From contig NZ_JAIGNR010000005.1 in NCBI RefSeq assembly GCF_019711595.1, forward strand, positions 62,001 through 126,000: a stretch of DNA of 64,000 nucleotides, written 5' to 3'. The notes under the pieces are model-generated. The model searched no databases. It was not told where the DNA came from and saw only the letters and a program-made list of their open reading frames with translations. Positions 17,901 to 25,862 of the stretch are shown one piece after another. Numbering within the stretch: the first letter of the stretch is position 1; each line of letters opens with the position of its first letter. The translations under genes and the position numbers were made by a program. Source of the stretch: Qipengyuania sphaerica. Lineage in GTDB: Bacteria; Pseudomonadota; Alphaproteobacteria; Sphingomonadales; Sphingomonadaceae.

Positions 17901-18420
17901 CGGTGTCGTCGCGGTCGAGGCTGACGCGCGGGTCGATACGGATGATGTCGCGGATGTCGCGATCGAAGGTCGGTGCCGATTCGAGAACTTCGAGACCGAA
18001 GCTCTGGCCCGGACCCGTGGCGATCTGCGAGGTCTGCACGCGCGCACCGGTGACGACGATCACGCCGGTACCGCTGGTGAGGGTGAAGGTCAGGTCGGTC
18101 GCACCCTGAAGGCTCGTGTTGACGTCATTGAGCGTCTGGCCTTCGAAGCCGGGGGCGTTCACGGCAACGGTGTAGGGGCCGCCAACCGTGAGGTTGGTTG
18201 CGTTGAAGCCACCATCGGCGCCGGTCGTCACGGTGCGCGAAGCGCCGGTGCGGGTGTCGGTGACAACCACTTCTGCGCCGGCAAGCGCGGTGCCGTTTTC
18301 GTCCTGCACGGTGCCCTGGATCGCCGAAGTGATCTGCTGCGCGGCTGCCGGAGCGGCGACCATGGCGGCGCCGGCGGTAAGGCTGACTGCGCTGGCAGCC
18401 AGGAGATACTTGAACTTCAT
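14983..18420 (-). CDS. TonB-dependent receptor with carboxypeptidase-regulatory-like domain (Oar-like)
   Basis: A 1145-residue outer-membrane protein. The signal peptide is KFKYLLAASAVSLTAGAA through AAPAAAQ (about 28 residues). A carboxypeptidase-regulatory-like beta domain follows (VQDENGTALAGAEVVVTDTR, GADGGFNATNLTVGGPYTV, about residues 35-105), then a plug region (about 120-260) and a large 22-strand-type barrel ending in WRLKVGISYDF with the terminal Phe needed for outer-membrane insertion. The architecture is that of Oar-like receptors, whose substrates (peptides or large ligands) are mostly undefined. No transport partner is adjacent apart from the nearby tonB. It is the largest gene in the window. 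Confidence 0.9.
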   Translation of the reverse strand: MKFKYLLAASAVSLTAGAAMVAAPAAAQQITSAIQGTVQDENGTALAGAEVVVTDTRTGASRTVTTGADGGFNATNLTVGGPYTVAVNAPGFEGQTLNDVNTSLQGATDLTFTLTSGTGVIVVTGARVQTSQIATGPGQSFGLEVLESAPTFDRDIRDIIRIDPRVSLDRDDTGAGVDRISCLGGNDRSNAFTIDGINQGDVYGLNDTGFASRSSAPVPYDAIRETQVAFAPFDVDYGNFTGCAINAVTKSGSNEYHFGGFFEYSNQDLRGDKAGGVIAGDIEPLKRWGGYVSGPIIKDRLFLFGAYEHQEAGFPQEYGPLNGGFGDEIGAVSVEQFNEISQVLSSVYGIETGPIVYVRPYENDRYFVRADLQINDDHRLEATYQRLEESTLQSDDFSQFGSFRGAVVGANTFNESGTISDYYSARLYSQWNDRFSTELRYSRSQIQDLQGPLGGGEAQDANPIPRIVVGIDNGADAGSNRYGAVQAGPGFSRSANDLKTDIDQFRAAAILDAGAHRFKAGVEWNHANLFNLFVQNATGQLVFTNIDDLREGILSDGFSTFTAPFNVAAGNAVGAYGNFSATGDVNDAAAAFSRDIYSAFIQDEWMVSDRFDVTLGLRIDFYDGDEPAHNPNFFDRYGFSNAVGFSALDPIVMPRASFAYDLGDLAVFSRAELRGGVGIFSGGDPLVWFGNAFQNDGRGFAEGNTNSDACPAGPIDVVEGGVFTGVPDCFRQDGIARAAAGLGDTQSIDPNIEVPSVLRANLGFSSGLDFAPSGFFSNWSINLDYIYSKYSNPYTIVDLSQIPDIDEGLNGFAIDGRPIYAAIDPTQDGCDARLVGVYPPTYTGVTGDCFGTRRDNELMLTNSAGYESQIASAILAKNFDGGLFTEGGSVNFSLGYAFTDANDRRNMFNSTAGSNYDRTAAFDRQAPAESRGFFASRHNITARTSFREEFFEDLTTRLGVTFVARSGRPYSITFSEDGVFNDSTSGEDNVLAYIPNGFDDPNISPLSDEDAVEAFTSWAASQDCVRDYIGSSIKRNTCEVEWYYDMDVSFSQELPGPGRFFGRSDDRLTLFASMDNFLNFLDSDWNVQRRRDFSGLQNVAYSDGVDDQGRYIIESFRGADEIAGDSFVNVSSSLWRLKVGISYDF

Positions 18421-18621
18421 CGGAGAAGACCCCTTCGTCTCATCAGATTGGAAATATGGATAGCACTGGAAATGCGCCGCCCCGCTAGGCTGGCGATGTT
18501 TCGGCAAAGCTATCCTTTTGTGACAGAGTCAAGACACGCACCCGCTCGGTGTGGACGGCGAGTCACTTGAGACTGAAAAACCACGGGTTTCCGCGGACTT
18601 AGCGATGTTGCAAAAACCACA

Positions 18622-18650
18622 CACGGCGGAAAAAGATTCTCTCCGCCGTG
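18622..18650 (-). terminator. Intrinsic terminator of the 2OG-Fe(II) oxygenase gene
   Basis: A 9-bp stem CACGGCGGA / TCCGCCGTG with an 11-base loop; on the minus strand it is followed within a few bases by a GTTTTTGC run. It lies 26 bp after the oxygenase stop codon and upstream of the receptor gene. Confidence 0.7.
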
Positions 18651-18675
18651 CAAATGCGGTCAGACGAGCCGTGCC

Positions 18676-19617
18676 TTACGCGAGATTGATCTCGCGCAGG
18701 CGCTGCATCAGGAAGTCGTGGCTCGAGATCGGCTCGGGGTGGTCGGCCGGGTTTTCCGGGTCGATGCAGCTCGGAAGCGTCTCGATCACGTAGTCCGGGC
18801 GGAAGTGCAGGAAGAAGGGCATCGAATAGCGCGCCCGGTATGCCGCTTCGCCGCGCGGATTGACCACGCGGTGCGTGGTCGAGCGCAGCTTCCCGTTGGT
18901 CAACCGGTCGAGCATGTCGCCGACATTGATGACGAGCGCGCCTTCGGGCACATCGACTGCCTTCCATTTATCCTGCTTGGTGAGCAGTTCGAGGCCAGCC
19001 TCCTCCGCGCCGAGCAGCAGGGTGATGGTGTTGATGTCCCCATGCGCGGCGGCACGGATCGCGCCTTCGGCTTCCGCGCCTTCGAGCGGCGGATAGCGCA
19101 GCAGGCGCATGACCGAATTGCCGTCCTCGACCGTGGCGGCAAAGAATTCGCGCGGCAGGCCGAGATGGATGGCAATCGCCTCCAGCACGCGGGCTCCGGC
19201 CTCTTCGAAGGCAGCATAAAGCTCGGTGAAGGTCTCGCGGAAGTCGCCAACTTCATCGGGCCAGACGTTGTCGGCCATATATTCGGCAAGCGGATGGCCT
19301 TCGGGCAGTTCACGACCGACGTGCCAGAATTCCTTGAGGTCATGGACATTGGCGTCCTTGGCCTTCTCGGTTCCGAATGGCGTATAGCCGCGCGCACCGC
19401 CGCCGCCGGGGATGTGATAGGCCTTCTTCACCTCGTCGGGCAGCGCAAAGAATTCCTTCGACAAGGCTTCCGCGCGGTCGATCAGATCCTGCGGGATCCC
19501 GTGATCGCGGATTACGGCAAAGCCGTATTCCTGGAAACTGCGGCCAAGGTCTTCGGCAATGCTTTCGAGCGGCTGTGCCAGCGACACAACCGCGATATCG
19601 GTGTTCGAATCGGTCAT
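18676..19617 (-). CDS. Isopenicillin N synthase-family 2OG-Fe(II) oxygenase
   Basis: A 313-residue enzyme with the two-domain DIOX_N plus 2OG-FeII_Oxy layout. The N-terminal half has the segment FQEYGFAVIRDHGIPQDLID and GGGGARGYTPFGTEKAKD; the iron ligands are the His and Asp of AAHGDINTITLLLG and the distal His of RSTTHRVVNPRG; RYSMPFFLHF supplies the Arg-x-Ser 2-oxoglutarate motif. Related enzymes oxidise diverse small molecules, and true beta-lactam synthesis is unlikely as no ACV synthetase is present. The substrate is unknown. The nucleoside transporter lies 14 bp upstream on the same strand, so co-transcription is possible. Confidence 0.88.
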   Translation of the reverse strand: MTDSNTDIAVVSLAQPLESIAEDLGRSFQEYGFAVIRDHGIPQDLIDRAEALSKEFFALPDEVKKAYHIPGGGGARGYTPFGTEKAKDANVHDLKEFWHVGRELPEGHPLAEYMADNVWPDEVGDFRETFTELYAAFEEAGARVLEAIAIHLGLPREFFAATVEDGNSVMRLLRYPPLEGAEAEGAIRAAAHGDINTITLLLGAEEAGLELLTKQDKWKAVDVPEGALVINVGDMLDRLTNGKLRSTTHRVVNPRGEAAYRARYSMPFFLHFRPDYVIETLPSCIDPENPADHPEPISSHDFLMQRLREINLA

Positions 19618-19631
19618 AATGGGTGCGCCCT

Positions 19632-20972
19632 TTAATACGGAAGGAAGAGTCCCGCCAGCGCTGCGCTCATCAGGTTGGCGAGGCTACCGGCGGCAAGCGC
19701 GCGTATACCCAGCTTTGCAATCACCGGTCTTTGATTTGGCGCAAGGCCGCCCGTCACGGCCATCTGGATCGCGATGGAGCTGAAATTGGCAAAGCCGCAC
19801 AGCGCGAATGTGGCGATCGCGCGGCTGCGATCGGAAAGCGTGCCGGGCTCCATCGCGCCGAGGTCGATGAAGGCGACGAATTCGTTGAGCACGATCTTGG
19901 TGCCGAACAGGCCGCCCGCGAACTGGGCCTGTTCCCACGGAATGCCGATCAGGAACATCACCGGCGCAAAGACATAGCCGAGCAGCTGCTGGAAGGTGAC
20001 ATCGGGATAGCCGAGCAATCCGCCAACCCCGCCAAGGATACCGTTGGCGAGCGCGACCAGGGCGACGAAGACCATCACCATGGCACCTACGGCCACGGCC
20101 AGCTTGACGCCGGTCTGCGTACCTTGCGCGGCTGCCTCGATGACATTGGCGGGCTTGTGACCTTCCTCGAAGGTTTCGGCGACTTCGACTTCGTGCGGCT
20201 TCCCGCTTTCGGTCAGGGCGGCAGGACCTTCTGCGCTGATCCGCGCATCGGGGAGCGTGATTTCTTCCTCGGTCCCTGCAAGTTCGGCAGCATCGCGGGC
20301 AAGGTCGCTTTCGTCGTCGGGCATGATGATCTTGGCCATCAGGATCCCGCCGGGCGCAGACATGAAGGCTGCCGCAAGCAGGAAGGGGACGGCTTCCGAA
20401 CCGATGAAGCTGGCGTAGGCGGCAAGGATCGTGCCCGCGACACCCGCCATGCCCACAGCCATCAGCGTGAACAACCGGCTCGGCGTCAGCGCGGCGAGGT
20501 AGGGGCGCACCACCAGCGGGCTTTCCGACTGGCCGACGAAGATATTGGCCGCACTGCCGAGCGCCTCGACCTTGGAGATACCGGTAATCCAGCCGATCGC
20601 GCCGCCGACCCAGCGCACCAGCCGCTGCATGATACCCCAGTGATAGAGGATGGAAACGATAGCGGCGAAGAAGACGATCACCGGCAGCGCCGCGATCACG
20701 AAAGTATTGGTGAAGGGGTTGGAGCCCATGGGTCCGAACACGGCCTCGATCCCGACCTTCGAGAAGTCGAGCAACGCAATGACGCCGTTGGACATGCCCT
20801 GGATTAGCTGCACGCCCCACGGGGTCCGCAGCACGATGAGCGCCATCACGGCCTGGAGCGCGAAGGCCGCGCCCACAACGCGCAGCTTGATCCGCTTCTT
20901 GCCGGTCGACAGCAGGAAGGCGATGGCAAGGATCACGACGATCCCGAGGATATTGATCACTACTGGCGGCAT
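19632..20972 (-). CDS. nupC: NupC/CNT-family nucleoside transporter
   Basis: A 446-residue integral membrane protein with about ten hydrophobic segments, beginning with INILGIVVILAIAFLLSTGK. Family motifs include ALQAVMALIVLRTPWG, a VFGQSESPLV-like IFVGQSESPLVVRPYLAAL, the MAVGMAGVAGTILAAYASF segment and FALCGFANFSSIAIQMAV with GGLAPNQRPVIAKLGIRAL near the end. CNT proteins import nucleosides with sodium or protons. A hydrophilic stretch of about 60 acidic residues lies in the middle, as in several proteobacterial homologues. ATG 20972 is chosen because AAAGGGG lies just upstream; 21020 would add 16 residues. Confidence 0.9.
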   Translation of the reverse strand: MPPVVINILGIVVILAIAFLLSTGKKRIKLRVVGAAFALQAVMALIVLRTPWGVQLIQGMSNGVIALLDFSKVGIEAVFGPMGSNPFTNTFVIAALPVIVFFAAIVSILYHWGIMQRLVRWVGGAIGWITGISKVEALGSAANIFVGQSESPLVVRPYLAALTPSRLFTLMAVGMAGVAGTILAAYASFIGSEAVPFLLAAAFMSAPGGILMAKIIMPDDESDLARDAAELAGTEEEITLPDARISAEGPAALTESGKPHEVEVAETFEEGHKPANVIEAAAQGTQTGVKLAVAVGAMVMVFVALVALANGILGGVGGLLGYPDVTFQQLLGYVFAPVMFLIGIPWEQAQFAGGLFGTKIVLNEFVAFIDLGAMEPGTLSDRSRAIATFALCGFANFSSIAIQMAVTGGLAPNQRPVIAKLGIRALAAGSLANLMSAALAGLFLPY

Positions 20973-21105
20973 GCCGACCCCTTTGGCGAAGCGACTAGTT
21001 GCGGATGAAAACAGGCTCACGTCTTGCGCGGCGCGCCCGCATAGTCAATTGAGCGTCGCAATTCCAGCTTCGGCTGTCACCCGTTAAGAGAGTACCTGCC
21101 CCAGC

Positions 21106-21795
21106 ATGACCGAAACCACCGGCGATATCCGCATCAAGGCAGCCTCCACGCCTCTGGGCCTGTTCGTCTACACGCTGGTCTATGGCGGGATGACGGTGCT
21201 GGCCGGCGTGCTCGCGTTCAAGCAGGTGCAGCTTTACCCGACCGACCTCGCGGTCGAGGCGGGCATTTTTGCCTTCCTGTTGCTGGTGGTCATCTCGAGC
21301 ACGATCGCGCAGCTTTACGGAGAGAAACTGGCCAATCGCATCGTGTGGTGGGGCTTCCTGCCGCTGCTGATCTCCGCCTTGTTGATGCAACTCGTCCTCA
21401 ACCTGCCCGCCTCGCCCGAAATGGTCGAGGGCCGCCCGGCAGATCTGGCCGCATTCGAACAGGTCCATGCGACGATCTGGCGCGTCTGGGCCGCAGGTCC
21501 GGCGGCCTATATCGTCTCGCTGCTGCTAAATGTATGGATTTTCTCGCGCCTGCGCGGAAGCGATGAGAACACCGGTACGCTTTCGCTGATGATGCGCGGG
21601 GCCATTGCCTCGGCCCTCAGCCAGGCAATCGATTCGGTCATCTTCATCACGCTTGCCTTCTATGGCCAGTTCCCGATCGGCAATTTGCTGATCGGCCAAG
21701 TGCTGGCGAAGGTGATGCTGAGCATTGTGCTGGTGCCGTTCCTGATCACCGGCGGCGTGGCTTTTGCGAAATGGCTCGACGGCCGGAAGGGCTAA
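21106..21795 (+). CDS. Queuosine precursor transporter (YhhQ/VUT family)
   Basis: A 229-residue protein with six hydrophobic segments; LGLFVYTLVYGGMTVLAGVLA and VVISSTIAQLYGEKLANRIVW contain the family's Glu-Lys-x-Ala-Asn signature, and SALSQAIDSVIFITLAFYG carries the conserved S-x-Q-x-x-D motif. These proteins take up preQ0/preQ1-type precursors for tRNA queuosine synthesis. It is transcribed divergently from nupC across 133 bp. No preQ1 riboswitch could be recognised upstream. Its stop overlaps the end of the convergent DUF421 gene by 4 bp. Confidence 0.9.
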   Translation: MTETTGDIRIKAASTPLGLFVYTLVYGGMTVLAGVLAFKQVQLYPTDLAVEAGIFAFLLLVVISSTIAQLYGEKLANRIVWWGFLPLLISALLMQLVLNLPASPEMVEGRPADLAAFEQVHATIWRVWAAGPAAYIVSLLLNVWIFSRLRGSDENTGTLSLMMRGAIASALSQAIDSVIFITLAFYGQFPIGNLLIGQVLAKVMLSIVLVPFLITGGVAFAKWLDGRKG

Positions 21796-22307
21796 TCCTG
21801 TCGTACATTGTCGACGATCTTCTCGTCGAGTCTGTCGCCGTGAAGCACAGAGACATCGCCGGTCGTCTCCAGCACCACCGCGCGCACTTCGGATAGCGAA
21901 AGCACATTGGCCTCGCGCAGCTTTGCGATCACGTCGCTGCGCGCAACGCGGGTGGACTTTAGCGCGTCGTCGCAAAATTCGCCGTCACGCATGAGGAAGA
22001 CGGGCTCGTTCTGGATCGCATGCTCGAAGGCATCCGAATCCTTGCGCACGCGGGCGACCAGCCACTGGACCACGAACAGCCCGGTCATCGCGAACAGGCA
22101 TTGGCCGAAGACGGTCCACTTGTCCGCCGTCACGGCAGCCGCCAGCACCGAGCCGAGCGCGACGGTCATCACGAAATCGAAATTGGTCATCTTCGAGAGC
22201 GACCGCAGGCCGACCACGCGGATAAGCAGCGTCACCCAGGCGAGCCCGATGAGCGAAAGGACCAGCCCGCGAATAGCGAGATCGAGCAGCGTGTTATCGA
22301 CGAACAT
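21792..22307 (-). CDS. DUF421 (YetF-like) membrane protein
   Basis: A 171-residue protein with three N-terminal membrane helices (LAIRGLVLSLIGLAWVTLLI, FDFVMTVALGSVLAAAVTA, CLFAMTGLFVVQWLVA) and a small soluble C-terminal domain with PVFLMRDGEFCDDALKSTRV, ANVLSLSEVRAVVLETTGDV. The pattern, including the segment RSLSKMTNFDFVMTVALGS, is typical of DUF421/YetF. The function is unknown. ATG 22307 is preceded by GGAAGGGC. It lies 32 bp downstream of the radical SAM gene and may belong to that transcript. Confidence 0.88.
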   Translation of the reverse strand: MFVDNTLLDLAIRGLVLSLIGLAWVTLLIRVVGLRSLSKMTNFDFVMTVALGSVLAAAVTADKWTVFGQCLFAMTGLFVVQWLVARVRKDSDAFEHAIQNEPVFLMRDGEFCDDALKSTRVARSDVIAKLREANVLSLSEVRAVVLETTGDVSVLHGDRLDEKIVDNVRQD

Positions 22308-22339
22308 GCCCTTCCAACGGGCTCCCGGCGCAATCGGTC

Positions 22340-23329
22340 CTAGGCCGAGCAACTCGCCCCGCCCAGCACGCAGAAGCGCGCGCAATGCGGGTGGTTGAGC
22401 GGAACGTCGCCAGCGGCTTCGGTCAGCGTCTCGCCCAGATCGAAGCCCTCATCATAAGGGATGAGCGTGCAGGCGACCACGCGCGGGGCTGGCTCGCCCT
22501 TGCGGTGAACGACCATGCGGCTGGTGGCGCACATCACATCGCTGGGCGACTTGCCGAGGATGCCCCAGCAGTCGGTCGTGATTTCGGCGATGTCCTTGTC
22601 CGCGTCCATTTCGGGGAAGAGCACCAGCCGCGCAGGGTCATGCGCGTCGATGGCAATGCCTTCGTTCGCGAACAACTCGGCATAGCAGCTTCGCGCGGCC
22701 TGCTCTCCTTCATCGGGAAGCAACCGGCCCGCAACCGCGATCGAGAAGCCATTCTCCGATAGCCAGCGCAGCCCTTCCATTGCGGGCTCCCAGCTTCTCG
22801 GGCCCCGCTCGGCCTCGTGGACCTCTTGTGTATGGTGATCGAGGCTGACGCGCAGGGTCAGGCGGTCGCCATGCGCTTCGCGAAGCGCAAGCAGGCCTGC
22901 CTCGTGCCGCCGCATGGGTTTCATCGCATTGGTCAGCACCAGCGCCTCGAACCCGCGCGAAAGCGTGTCGCCGAGCATCATCATGAAGTCAGGGTTCATG
23001 AAGGGCTCGCCGCCGGTAAAGCCGATCTCGCGCGTGTCGAGCCGCTTCGCCTCGTCGAGGAAGCGCGCAGCGTCCTTGGCCGAGAGATAGACCAGCGCAT
23101 CATTGGTCGGGCTGCTCTCGATGTAGCAGGTCGCACAGGCGAGATTGCAGAGCGTGCCGGTGTTGAGCCACAGCGTGTCGAGCTTGGTCAGCGGAACGCT
23201 AGCGCGCTCCTCGCCTTTGGCGGTGACCAGCGGATCGCTGAACTTCTCGCGCGGCAGAGGCGCCGCCTCGACCGCGAATGGCGAAGGTCCGGCAGGCGCG
23301 TTGCGCGATTTAATGCGCGCTTCGCTCAA
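22340..23329 (-). CDS. Radical SAM protein
   Basis: A 329-residue enzyme with the radical SAM cluster motif CNLACATC (Cys about 61, 65, 68), followed by ESSPTND, the GGEP motif in EIGFTGGEPFMNPDF, and RVSLDHHTQEVHEAERGPRS. The C-terminus has additional cysteines (HCARFCVLGGASCSA) that may bind a second cluster. It is not obviously ArsS, whose cluster motif and C-terminus differ. The start is TTG 23329, which overlaps the stop of the upstream flavin reductase in a TTGA arrangement; the open frame further upstream is shadow sequence. Tight coupling suggests the reductase and this enzyme act together. The substrate is unknown. Confidence 0.85.
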   Translation of the reverse strand: MSEARIKSRNAPAGPSPFAVEAAPLPREKFSDPLVTAKGEERASVPLTKLDTLWLNTGTLCNLACATCYIESSPTNDALVYLSAKDAARFLDEAKRLDTREIGFTGGEPFMNPDFMMMLGDTLSRGFEALVLTNAMKPMRRHEAGLLALREAHGDRLTLRVSLDHHTQEVHEAERGPRSWEPAMEGLRWLSENGFSIAVAGRLLPDEGEQAARSCYAELFANEGIAIDAHDPARLVLFPEMDADKDIAEITTDCWGILGKSPSDVMCATSRMVVHRKGEPAPRVVACTLIPYDEGFDLGETLTEAAGDVPLNHPHCARFCVLGGASCSA

Positions 23330-24741
23330 GACAGCTTCCGGCGCAGTTTTGCGAGTGTCTGCGCCCACCATTTGGGGACCTTGCCAAAGACTGTCGGCTC
23401 CCACGCCTTGAAGGCAACGGCTTTCGAGATCTCGCTGCGGGTGGGATAGGCAATGATCGCCGACCCCAGTGCGAAGGTGCTGCTCTTCCCGGTTATCGAC
23501 TGCGCGAAGGGCAGCAGCAGTTCGCCCGCATTCTTGCCGACGATGCTGGCGCCCAGGACCTTCTTGCCTTTGAGAACCAGCTTCATGTGGCCCTTGTCGG
23601 CGCTTTCCGCGAGCGAGCGTTCGTTGTCGTGGAAGGTCTCCTTGACCACGGTGACCTTGTCGCCATGCTTCTCCCGCGCTTCGGCCTCGGTCATGCCGAT
23701 CTGCGCGACCTCGGGGTCGGTATAAGTGCACCAGGGCAGCGCCGACCAGTCGACCTTGGCAGGCAGGCCGAGCGTGATTTCGAGCGCCACGTTCGAGCCT
23801 TCATAGCCCGAGACGTGCGTGAGGCGTGGCCCGTCGCGGCAGTCGCCGATGGCGTAGATGCCCTTGACCGACGTGCGGCGGCGATCGTCGACTACGATGC
23901 CGTTCCTGCCCATCTCGACGCCCACTTCTTCCAGCCCGAAGCCGGTGCAATTCGCCTTGCGGCCGGTCGCGATGAGAAGGTGCGAGCCTGAAATGGCCTC
24001 ATCATCGGTGTGCAGAGTGATGGCACCCGCCGAGCCCTCGACCTTCCTGGCCAGACCCTTCACGAAGCGCACGCCCTCGCCTTCGAGCACCTCGCGCACG
24101 ACCGCGACGCTATCGGGATCGTCGCGCCCCATCAGCTCGCCCGGCTCGACCACGGTGACCGCGCTGCCAAGACGGCGGAAGGCCTGCGCCATTTCCATCC
24201 CGATCACGCCGCCGCCGACGATCACGAGGTGATCGGGCAGCACGTCGAGATCGAACAGGTTCTCGTTGGTGAGATAGGGCGTGTCGGCCAACCCATCGAT
24301 CGGCGGCACAGCGGCTTTCGAACCTGTCGCGATCACGATGCGCGGCGCTGTCAGCGTGCGCCAGCCCACCTCGACCGATTGCGGGCCGGTCACCTGCGCC
24401 CAGTCGCGAAAGACCTCGCAGCCCATCTCCTCGAAGCGCTCTTCGCTATCGTGGGGGGCGATGGCGGCAATGGCATCGTGGATGTGCTTGTGAACGCCCG
24501 CCCACTCGACCTGCGGCGGCGAAAGCGTGATGCCGAAGCGCTCCGTCTCGTTCGCCTCCGCCGCGCGCTTTGCGGCAGCGATGAGCGCCTTCGATGGCAC
24601 GCACCCGTCGTTGAGACACTCGCCTCCCATCTTGCGCGCCTCGACCAGCGCCACGTCCAGCCCGAACAGCGCGCAGCCTCCGGCAGCGGTGAGCCCGGCA
24701 GCGCCCCCGCCGATCACGATTACGTCATGGGTGAATTTCAT
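23326..24741 (-). CDS. FAD-dependent disulfide reductase (mercuric reductase/dihydrolipoyl dehydrogenase family)
   Basis: A 471-residue class I pyridine nucleotide-disulfide oxidoreductase. The FAD motif VIVIGGGAAGLTAA is at the N-terminus, the redox pair is Cys42/Cys47 in GGECLNDGCVPSK, a second nucleotide-binding fold starts at LVIVGGGVIGMEMAQAFRRLG, and the FAD-binding YAIGDCRDGPRLTHV segment is present. The C-terminal interface part is shortened and altered relative to lipoamide dehydrogenase: the usual His-Glu pair is not evident, and the end is basic (AKLRRKLS). This fits the loosely defined mercuric-reductase-like group rather than a PDH component. Its stop overlaps the radical SAM start. 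Confidence 0.85.
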   Translation of the reverse strand: MKFTHDVIVIGGGAAGLTAAGGCALFGLDVALVEARKMGGECLNDGCVPSKALIAAAKRAAEANETERFGITLSPPQVEWAGVHKHIHDAIAAIAPHDSEERFEEMGCEVFRDWAQVTGPQSVEVGWRTLTAPRIVIATGSKAAVPPIDGLADTPYLTNENLFDLDVLPDHLVIVGGGVIGMEMAQAFRRLGSAVTVVEPGELMGRDDPDSVAVVREVLEGEGVRFVKGLARKVEGSAGAITLHTDDEAISGSHLLIATGRKANCTGFGLEEVGVEMGRNGIVVDDRRRTSVKGIYAIGDCRDGPRLTHVSGYEGSNVALEITLGLPAKVDWSALPWCTYTDPEVAQIGMTEAEAREKHGDKVTVVKETFHDNERSLAESADKGHMKLVLKGKKVLGASIVGKNAGELLLPFAQSITGKSSTFALGSAIIAYPTRSEISKAVAFKAWEPTVFGKVPKWWAQTLAKLRRKLS

Positions 24742-24848
24742 CGCTTGCTCCGTAACCGAATTTGCGGAAGATGCGAAGAAACTCGCAAACACCGCCTCCC
24801 CCTTCGCCCGAACGGACCTCCCGGTTACATGGCACTGGCCGCATCGCT

Positions 24849-25862
24849 TTGAGAATTCTGGTCACCGGAGCGGCCGGCCTGCTGGGCGGCGAGACCTGCG
24901 CCAAACTGGTGGCAGCTGGGCACGAGGTCACTGCGCTCGTCCATCGCAACCCCGATGTTCTCGCCAATGATGGCAGCCGCGTGGCGGTTGAACCAATTGT
25001 GGGCGACGTTTCGCTAGAAATGTTCGGCTGGAGCGAGGACCGGTTTGCACAGGTCGCAGCGAGCCACGATGCCCTGATCCACTGCGCCGCAACCGTCCGC
25101 TTCGATCTCGCCGAAGAAGACTATCGTGCTGTGAACGTAGGCGGCGTATCCAACGCGTTAGCCCTCGCCGAGGCGGGCGGGATGGATTTCCTCCACGTCT
25201 CCACCGCCTATGTCTGCGGCGACACCGACGGCATCATCCGCGAAAACAAGCCGCCGCCCCAGGCAGGCTTCGCCAATGGCTACGAAGCCAGCAAGGCGAC
25301 AGGCGAAGGATTGGTGCGCGCCAGTTCCCTACGCTGGGCGATCGCGCGACCCTCTATCGTGGTCGGAGAATATGAAAGGGGCGCGATCCGTCAGTTCGAC
25401 ACGACCTATGCCGCGTTCAAGCTGATCGCCGAGGGACGCGTGCGCCATATGCCCGCGCGCGCCGACGGGACGTTGGATTTCGTTCCGCTGGATCATGTGG
25501 TGCAGGGCCTCGTCACGCTGGTCGAGCGGATGGAGGATGCGGCGGGAGGGACCTTCCACCTCGTCTCGGGCCAGCCGCTGCCGGTCGAGCAATTCGCCGA
25601 CGCGATCGGCGCCTATCCGCAGTTCCACCGCCCCGAACTGGTCGCACCCGAAGACTTCGACCCTGCGGCGCTGCCCCCACTGGAACGCCGCCTCTACAAG
25701 CGCGTGGCAGGCCTCTATGCGAGCTACTTCCAGCGCGATCCGCATTTTTCCGACGCCGAGTTCCGCGCGATCTCGGGGCGCGGCTGTCCGCCAACCGGGC
25801 AGAGTTACATCCGGCGGCTCATCGATTATTGCATCGCATCCGGTTTTCTGCCGGAAGCCTAG
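24849..25862 (+). CDS. NAD(P)-dependent SDR/epimerase-like protein
   Basis: A protein of about 337 residues of the extended SDR type: Rossmann motif RILVTGAAGLLGGETCAKL, conserved Asp segment DVSLEMFG, CAATVRFD, the active-site region HVSTAYVCGDTDG with Tyr and YEASKATGEGLV with Lys. The C-terminal domain binds the substrate, which is unknown. It resembles thioester-reductase-like/3-beta-HSD-like family members. Start choice is uncertain: TTG 24849 begins right before the Rossmann fold, whereas ATG 24762 would add a 29-residue Pro/Arg-rich extension. It is divergent from the flavin reductase and overlaps the convergent glycosyltransferase by 4 bp. Confidence 0.8.
   Translation: MRILVTGAAGLLGGETCAKLVAAGHEVTALVHRNPDVLANDGSRVAVEPIVGDVSLEMFGWSEDRFAQVAASHDALIHCAATVRFDLAEEDYRAVNVGGVSNALALAEAGGMDFLHVSTAYVCGDTDGIIRENKPPPQAGFANGYEASKATGEGLVRASSLRWAIARPSIVVGEYERGAIRQFDTTYAAFKLIAEGRVRHMPARADGTLDFVPLDHVVQGLVTLVERMEDAAGGTFHLVSGQPLPVEQFADAIGAYPQFHRPELVAPEDFDPAALPPLERRLYKRVAGLYASYFQRDPHFSDAEFRAISGRGCPPTGQSYIRRLIDYCIASGFLPEA

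Noticed and set aside
15607-18570. 987-residue open frame antisense to the TonB-dependent receptor
   Set aside because: It is a shadow frame produced by GC-rich codon bias; the receptor on the minus strand has a signal peptide, domains and a terminal Phe, whereas the antisense frame has no family motif.
18676-19617. Beta-lactam biosynthesis gene (isopenicillin N synthase proper)
   Set aside because: The fold and iron ligands match the broad oxygenase family only; no ACV synthetase or related gene is present.
20973-21105. Possible preQ1 riboswitch before the queuosine-precursor transporter
   Set aside because: No pseudoknot-like arrangement of the known preQ1 aptamers could be recognised in the 133-bp gap.
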